64,000 nucleotides of DNA from Sideroxydans sp. (GTDB lineage: Bacteria > Pseudomonadota > Gammaproteobacteria > Burkholderiales > Gallionellaceae), in assembly GCA_016124455.1 (NCBI GenBank), contig WGNQ01000013.1, forward strand, positions 1 through 64,000, given 5' to 3'. A model generated the notes under the pieces. The model searched no databases. It was not told where the DNA came from and saw only the letters and a list, made by a program, of their open reading frames with translations. Positions 59,068-64,000 of the stretch are shown piece after piece. The first letter of the stretch is position 1; the number at the start of each line of letters is the position of its first letter. A program made the translations under genes and the position numbers.

Positions 59068-60879
59068 TTATCTAAGCTTTGCATGGACGACAAAACTGCT
59101 GCAATAGGGGCCAATTTTGCTAGTAGGCGCCTTCAAGCCGAAGGTAATATTGCCCATTAACCCTGTCAAAAGAAATATAAGTTTCCCGGATAAGGCCACT
59201 GCTCTGTATTTTAAATTGCCGGGAGGGATTCCGGATCGTCCCCAAGACAGCAAAACTCTGCTGACATGATTCACATACCCGCCTACCGCCTGAACAGCAC
59301 AGGACTCGGTCAGAGTTAAAAGAGTATCCGCGATATAAAAGTGAAGTCTGTAAATATCGATTCCCGGATTTGAGTGGATGTGCACAAAAAAATGTAAGGT
59401 CCCATTCGGCTTCATGGCGGCAACACATTGCTTAATCAGGTTCACCAGATAGTCAGGGGTGTCCGATTTGAGATAGAGCAGCACATGGGAATATCGGCCA
59501 CCATTATCGCCGATAATCAATTTATCCCCGGTCTGAACGATGTCTTTCGGGTCGATATGAGCAAAACGCGATACATCAAGCTGGCTGTTCAAAAAATGAT
59601 CTATTTCCCCCACCACCAACACTGAATCAGGGGCACTGTCATCGAGAATTGCAGCTATCGTTTGATTAAAAAGCCGGGAATCCACCCAATTGGGACTTAA
59701 TGGTTTTATCGAGGCCAATAAGGGTCTCAAGAAAGCTCTGGTGTGTCGCACAGCCGGGCTGGGAATTTTTGGCACATGGGGCTCCAACTCGGGTATTGCG
59801 CCGGAACTCACGCGACGTTTCATCCATGCTTCAATTCCTGGAATCCAATAAGGGTGATCGATATGCGATTTCGGAGACGTGAGTCGGTTTTTGATTTTAT
59901 CTATGAAGGCCCTTGCCTGGGCTTTTGCAATTCCGATTTCCGGAGGGATATCTTTCGAATGAAACACGAGATCATGATTCGCTGCGCGGCGGTGTTCGTT
60001 CGTGGTCCATTCCTGCAAGCTGCTTGCAATCTCCACTTCCGTCATTTTTCCCAGCCTCAACATACCCCATTCTTGTTCACGGCTCTGCAATTCGAGCATG
60101 AAAAATTCGTCCGAGTCAGTCATCACCACTTCGTCACCCGATGGGCACATTTCCGGGATGAATGAATAATCGCAAAAGCAGTTGATTGTTTTAATGACCC
60201 GCTCTGGTTTTAAGCAAAGCATGAAAATCAGGAAATAATGTCCCAAAACAGTATGCTCATCGACCCTCCAGAAGAACTGATTGGGATGGGTGGAATATAA
60301 AACTTGCTGGTCTAGAGTCTTGGCAATTGTGGTTAAATGTGAATTGGCTATTGCGAGTTCGACCATGGGTCTTGGAAGCATGTCAAGCACACCAGTCGCA
60401 GTGTTCACGGCATGCTCAAGCAGGGGCTCGACATCCTCCGCAATAGACCTGAAGCTGGGGGCAAGGACAATAGATCGCCCGTCGATAATATGCTTGTATA
60501 GAGAGGACAGGGAGCCATTTGCCAGGATGAAGTCAGCGTTCATGAAAACAAAATGGGTGTGCACCATCTCGTCCCCGCAGGCAATGATGGGGCGGGCGTA
60601 GGCCAGCGTCAGGGTTATGCTGTAAATACCTTGGACGATCAGGTCGTCGATCTCAACGAACCGTACCGGACACATACCCCTAAGATGTCTGAACGAAATA
60701 TTTTTTTCGAAAGTTTGAAAATCATCCCGACAAGTCATGATGACAACTTCCAGCTCCGTTGCCTCAGCAAGTGCGGGCATGTTGCCGGAGGCAAGAAAAG
60801 AGGGCAATGAAAGGGAACAGAACCGCTCAATATAGGCCTCTCCCCAAACAACCGTGAGAAACTTGACTTTAGGTTTCAT
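59068..60879 (-). CDS. Uncharacterised two-domain protein, possible glycosyltransferase-methyltransferase-like
   Basis: The 603-aa protein was not recognised. The N-terminal half (about 1-330) begins KVKFLTVVWGEAYIERF and contains HFVFMNADFILANGSLSSL, similar in shape to a GT-A strand-loop with acidic NAD site. The C-terminal half (about 420-600) has DSVLVVGEIDHFL and LIKQCVAAMKPNGTLHFFVHI, recalling the first and fifth strands of a SAM methyltransferase fold, but the glycine-rich SAM loop is lacking. The start MKPKVKF at 60879 is preferred over 60939. Coding sequence is AT-richer than average here. Confidence 0.55.
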   Translation of the reverse strand: MKPKVKFLTVVWGEAYIERFCSLSLPSFLASGNMPALAEATELEVVIMTCRDDFQTFEKNISFRHLRGMCPVRFVEIDDLIVQGIYSITLTLAYARPIIACGDEMVHTHFVFMNADFILANGSLSSLYKHIIDGRSIVLAPSFRSIAEDVEPLLEHAVNTATGVLDMLPRPMVELAIANSHLTTIAKTLDQQVLYSTHPNQFFWRVDEHTVLGHYFLIFMLCLKPERVIKTINCFCDYSFIPEMCPSGDEVVMTDSDEFFMLELQSREQEWGMLRLGKMTEVEIASSLQEWTTNEHRRAANHDLVFHSKDIPPEIGIAKAQARAFIDKIKNRLTSPKSHIDHPYWIPGIEAWMKRRVSSGAIPELEPHVPKIPSPAVRHTRAFLRPLLASIKPLSPNWVDSRLFNQTIAAILDDSAPDSVLVVGEIDHFLNSQLDVSRFAHIDPKDIVQTGDKLIIGDNGGRYSHVLLYLKSDTPDYLVNLIKQCVAAMKPNGTLHFFVHIHSNPGIDIYRLHFYIADTLLTLTESCAVQAVGGYVNHVSRVLLSWGRSGIPPGNLKYRAVALSGKLIFLLTGLMGNITFGLKAPTSKIGPYCSSFVVHAKLR

Positions 60880-61000
60880 GCGAGGGCTCAATTTTCCATT
60901 TTTCAACGATCGTTTTTTCTGCCGCCAGCTGTTCAGCAAAACTACAGGCTATGACTTGGCCACAAGTTGGGCGGCGACCACCTGAAATCTGAACATCTAC

Positions 61001-61705
61001 TCATTTCTTGCCCGCGCAAACCGCAAAAAGATAATGCGCCATCGCGTGATGGCCGGTATGCACGACCTCATCATTCATGGAAAACATGAAAACATTATGA
61101 AAATAACTCTGCATCAGCTTCTTGAGCTGCGGCATGCTTTTGCAATTGACATGCCCCGCACGACTCGTGGGCGAAGCATATGCCTGGCTTTCGAGGGAGG
61201 GCATACCGATGATGGCGACACCATGTTGAGAAAGGGGGGCGAAAGCGTTGTCAAGAAATATGCGCTCGTCTTTAGAGGCAATGTGTTCCAGCACATCCAG
61301 GGCGAAGATCCCATCGAAGTTTCCTGGAATAGGGCCATCGAGCAAATCGTGCGTAAACACGGGGAAACGCCAGCGCTCAACCATTCGCGCCTTCACATCC
61401 TCGACAAATAACGGGTCGAAGTCAGTTGCACTTAGAGCCTTTACTTCCTGCTGAACCAGACGGGTACCGAAAGCATCCCCGCAGCCGATTTCGAGAACAT
61501 GCTCGCTTCCGGCCAGCATTTTGGCCACAAACTTATATCGCGAAATTCGAAATAACAGATGCTTGGGATCGTCATGCCAACTCTGGCTACTTCTGAGACC
61601 AAGCCGTTCAAACCCTCTGTCAGATACCGCATCAAGGCATTCCTGATATTGCGGCTCACGGGTCTTCTTGTCTTCATCGTTCAGGGGTTTATTGTTAGTT
61701 GGCAT
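61001..61705 (-). CDS. Class I SAM-dependent methyltransferase
   Basis: The 234-aa enzyme has VLEIGCGDAFGTRLVQ (SAM loop) near residue 72, TDFDPLFVEDV and FDGIFALDVLEHI (motif IV). It stands between the two-domain uncharacterised gene and the second C-methyltransferase, and probably modifies a sugar. The first 40 residues are polar with no clear domain. Confidence 0.82.
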   Translation of the reverse strand: MPTNNKPLNDEDKKTREPQYQECLDAVSDRGFERLGLRSSQSWHDDPKHLLFRISRYKFVAKMLAGSEHVLEIGCGDAFGTRLVQQEVKALSATDFDPLFVEDVKARMVERWRFPVFTHDLLDGPIPGNFDGIFALDVLEHIASKDERIFLDNAFAPLSQHGVAIIGMPSLESQAYASPTSRAGHVNCKSMPQLKKLMQSYFHNVFMFSMNDEVVHTGHHAMAHYLFAVCAGKK

Positions 61706-61836
61706 GTATGCGCTACCTTTAAAATAACGTTATAAAAACTAATACTAATAAATTCCAAATGAAAAACATTTTCATATGTTACTGAAACGGGACTACTAGG
61801 CATGGATTGTTGCTTAAAGAGGCACGCTACGCCCTC
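61706..61836. other. AT-rich intergenic region with small inverted repeat
   Basis: This is the most AT-rich gap in the window. ATGAAAA (61759-61765) and TTTTCAT (61769-61775) form a 7-bp inverted repeat with a 3-nt loop. It could be a weak terminator for the C-methyltransferase gene or part of a promoter for the downstream methyltransferase (minus strand). Confidence 0.35.
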
Positions 61837-63102
61837 TTAGATCACAACGCTGCCATCTTTGTCGACCACTCGCGTTTCAGGGCACAAGACAACAAAGTGC
61901 CCTCCCTTGTTTAGATATTCCTGGTTGGTTTCAATGATTTTGCCTGAGTGCACCCAGGCAAGGATGACCGTGTAGGCAGGCATGCGCTTGCAAAGTTCGG
62001 AAGTTGGCAATATCTCGATCCCATCCCCTGAGGAGTATTTGTTCACCTTCTGGGGATGGTCATCCACTATATATTCAATCGCCCCGGTAAGTCCGAGTTG
62101 GGATATCAAAGTAGGGCCGCTACGCGCGGCACCATAGCCCGCAACCGATGCTCCTGCCTGCTTCCATTCTTTGACTAATCTGCTGGTACGCTCCCGCTGT
62201 TTTTGGATTTTTTCCGCGAACTGCCTGAGTGTCTCTATTTTGTCCAACCCGCGTTGCGCCTCGAGGTCGAGAAACTGCTGGACCGAGGCATTCCCTTTGC
62301 GCTTGCCTCCCTTGATTTGTACTGTGCCAATCAATGAACCATGCTGAATTGGCACACGCTCGACATCGATCAATTCCATACCATGGCGGTCAAGGAATAT
62401 CGTCAGCGCCTTTACGGAATGGTGGCTCATGTGCTCGTGGAAGATTGTGGCAATTAGCACCCGATCAATGATGTCCTGCAGGTATTGCGCCTCGAATATG
62501 AACACGCCGTCCGGTGCAAGCATGGCACGAATGCTTTCTGCAATTTCGCCCATGTTATCCGCGTGTGCAAAGGCATTGAACATGCAGATAACATGGGCAG
62601 GACCACGTTCAGCCCTGATTTTCTTTGCGAGATCAAGCGACATCAATTCCGGGATCGTCTCGATACCGGACTCTGTCGCCATCCGGGCAATTTCCGTGGC
62701 CGGATCAATTCCCAGGACGCCATATCCTGCGTTCTTGAATGGGCGCAGCAATGAACCATCATTGCTGCCAATATCAATCACCAGAGACCCGGCCGGCGGC
62801 TGGTAAACATCAATTATCTTTGCTGCAACCTGGTTAAAATGTTCCGGCATACCTTTCGCTTCCCCGGAATAATAGGTGTAGCTTTCCCAAAGGCTCTTCG
62901 AGTCGACAACATCAAGTTGCTGCACATGCCCGCAATCGGCACACATATATAGATCGACCGGATAGCGGGCCGCACTCTTTCCAGTTTCGCTGTCGTCACA
63001 ATAGTTTTCCGACAATGGGATGGGCTCAAGCTTTACTACCAATTCAACATTGGGGGATTCACATAGCCGGCAGGTTGTTCTATGGAAGACTTGCGCAGTC
63101 AC
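61837..63102 (-). CDS. NDP-hexose C-methyltransferase family protein (second copy of family)
   Basis: The 421-aa protein has the same three-part layout as the gene at 50482: N-terminal zinc-type cysteines (CRLCESPN...CADCGHVQ), VIDIGSNDGSLL and the C-terminal GYGAARSGPTLISQLG. In the catalytic segment it has FHEHMSHHS where the other copy has YHEHFSYLS, so the family Tyr is Phe while Glu and His remain. It could methylate a different position or sugar, or another NDP-sugar. It is followed leftward by a methyltransferase and preceded by an SDR gene. Confidence 0.85.
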   Translation of the reverse strand: MTAQVFHRTTCRLCESPNVELVVKLEPIPLSENYCDDSETGKSAARYPVDLYMCADCGHVQQLDVVDSKSLWESYTYYSGEAKGMPEHFNQVAAKIIDVYQPPAGSLVIDIGSNDGSLLRPFKNAGYGVLGIDPATEIARMATESGIETIPELMSLDLAKKIRAERGPAHVICMFNAFAHADNMGEIAESIRAMLAPDGVFIFEAQYLQDIIDRVLIATIFHEHMSHHSVKALTIFLDRHGMELIDVERVPIQHGSLIGTVQIKGGKRKGNASVQQFLDLEAQRGLDKIETLRQFAEKIQKQRERTSRLVKEWKQAGASVAGYGAARSGPTLISQLGLTGAIEYIVDDHPQKVNKYSSGDGIEILPTSELCKRMPAYTVILAWVHSGKIIETNQEYLNKGGHFVVLCPETRVVDKDGSVVI

Positions 63103-63126
63103 GATATTCTCCTTGGTCTATATCAA

Positions 63127-64000
63127 TTAAAGCAGATCATCTATAACAGCCGAAAGGGGCTGCGGCTTGACGCCACTCAGTTGTGTTGTCCGTTCCATCC
63201 CCAGTCCGCTATAACTGGGTTTGAAGGCGATATGAATTCCCTTGGCTGTTGCCGTGGTCGGTTCGATGAGATTCGGGCCAACTCCCATTTTGCTTGCGAG
63301 CGCCGAAGCGAAATCGACATAACTGACATTCTCGGCTCCGGACAGATGAAGATTGCCCGGGATCCGCTTCTCACCGATTGTTGCAAGGGCCTCGCCCACG
63401 AATTGCACCGACATTGGGGCAAAGATCAGATCGGAAAACGGATGCACTGCTTCTCCCCGTTTCCAGGAGTCAAACCAAGCTGGCAACGGAGAAGTGTGTG
63501 AATCAAGTATTTTAGTAAGACGTACAATATTCAGGCGCTGCTCAGCCCCCCCTTCTCGGGCGATAGTACGTACAGCATCCTCGGCCTTATCTTTCTGAAG
63601 TGCGTAAGCAATACCAGGAGCGTGCGGGTCATCTTCGTGTGGCCATGGACGCTCGCCACCAAAAACAGAATTGGTAGAAATAAAGGTAACGAACAAACCC
63701 TGCCCAAGCAATGATTCTATTAGCCGAGGGATCAATTCAACATTGATTTTGTATGCCAAGGGGTCTTTCTCGCATCGATCATAATTCGTCGCCGCCGCAA
63801 TTATGAAAGCATAATCGACATCAGTTGGCGCCTGAAATGGTTCATCACTTTCAAAATCCAGGTACACCCGTTGGTCATCTACGGTTTCGAGGCGACGGGT
63901 ACTGGCATATGCAAAATGTCCACGCCTCCGCAGTGCCCGCAATAGCCCTCCGCCAACCAGACTGTCGCCCCCGACCACGAGAAAGGACTTTTCCTTGCTC
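63127..64000 (-). CDS. SDR-type sugar-nucleotide reductase/epimerase, start off window
   Basis: At least 291 codons are open to the right edge. The visible N-terminus has FLVVGGDSLVGGGLLRALR (nucleotide-binding turn), FISTNSVFGGERPWPHEDD and AYALQKDKAE (Y near YxxxK), resembling RfbD-type reductases. Codons continue in frame past GTG 63978 to base 64000, so the true start is probably a few codons beyond the window. It likely supplies a 4-keto sugar reductase for the same island. Confidence 0.78.
   Translation of the reverse strand, partial: SKEKSFLVVGGDSLVGGGLLRALRRRGHFAYASTRRLETVDDQRVYLDFESDEPFQAPTDVDYAFIIAAATNYDRCEKDPLAYKINVELIPRLIESLLGQGLFVTFISTNSVFGGERPWPHEDDPHAPGIAYALQKDKAEDAVRTIAREGGAEQRLNIVRLTKILDSHTSPLPAWFDSWKRGEAVHPFSDLIFAPMSVQFVGEALATIGEKRIPGNLHLSGAENVSYVDFASALASKMGVGPNLIEPTTATAKGIHIAFKPSYSGLGMERTTQLSGVKPQPLSAVIDDLL

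Overview
The window looks like a chromosomal segment of an autotrophic betaproteobacterium, most likely in the Nitrosomonadales/Gallionellales range. The main reasons are a proteobacterial-type phosphoribulokinase (Calvin cycle), the gene order aroQ-accB-accC-prmA-(zinc-ribbon/DUF3426), a glycine cleavage operon with a split P protein behind a tandem glycine riboswitch, and a GC-rich codon bias in the first 45 kb. The taxon is an inference from gene content and was not checked by database search.

Layout. (1) 1-1099: the right-hand end of a CRISPR array with 17 repeats at an exact 67-bp period. The repeat closely resembles the Neisseria type II-C (Cas9) repeat. The array is read on the minus strand and continues off the left edge; no cas genes lie in the window. 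(2) 1141-30049: a housekeeping block holding phosphoribulokinase, a FecR/SPOR protein, leuS-lptE-holA-cutA-dsbD, aroQ-accBC-prmA-DUF3426, the riboswitch and gcvTHP1P2, dgkA, a MASE1-PAS-GGDEF cyclase, a GT4/PAP2 lipid-glycosylation pair, a chemoreceptor, a zinc phospholipase C-like protein, a PfkB kinase, a glycine-zipper lipoprotein, a ketosamine kinase, a MarC protein, a cold-shock protein, infA and apaH. (3) 30145-36988, plus strand: a tightly packed operon of an AlgI-type O-acyltransferase, an SGNH-like partner, a short SDR, a GtrB/ArnC-like GT2, a methyltransferase, a GtrA-like flippase and an ArnT/PMT-like GT39. It reads as a periplasmic glycan- or lipid-modification module. (4) 36989-45487, minus strand: a translationally coupled LPS/O-antigen operon with core-type glycosyltransferases, an O-antigen ligase, a WbpM-like dehydratase, a WecA/WbpL-like initiating transferase and a partner epimerase. 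(5) 45543-64000, minus strand: a lower-GC, mosaic O-antigen/exopolysaccharide island. It holds several GT2 enzymes, many methyltransferases, a CDP-deoxysugar pathway (rfbF, rfbG, C-methyltransferase, 3,5-epimerase, reductase), a Wzx-like flippase fused to a glycosyltransferase, a nucleotidyltransferase next to a bifunctional nucleotidyltransferase-PfkB kinase with domains in the opposite order to HldE, and uncharacterised proteins. The last gene runs off the right edge.

How it fits together. Regions 3-5 appear to make and decorate one or more surface glycans: sugar nucleotides are built in region 5, the lipid carrier is primed by the WecA-like enzyme and 4,6-dehydratase of region 4, the chain is flipped by the Wzx-like fusion and ligated by the WaaL-like ligase, and region 3 could add acyl or glycosyl groups outside the inner membrane. 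The most unusual items are the reversed HldE-like fusion, the flippase-glycosyltransferase fusion with a decayed copy of its C-terminus just upstream, the CDP-linked branched-sugar gene set, a foreign-looking codon patch inside leuS, and an infA gene whose only well-spaced start codon is ATC.
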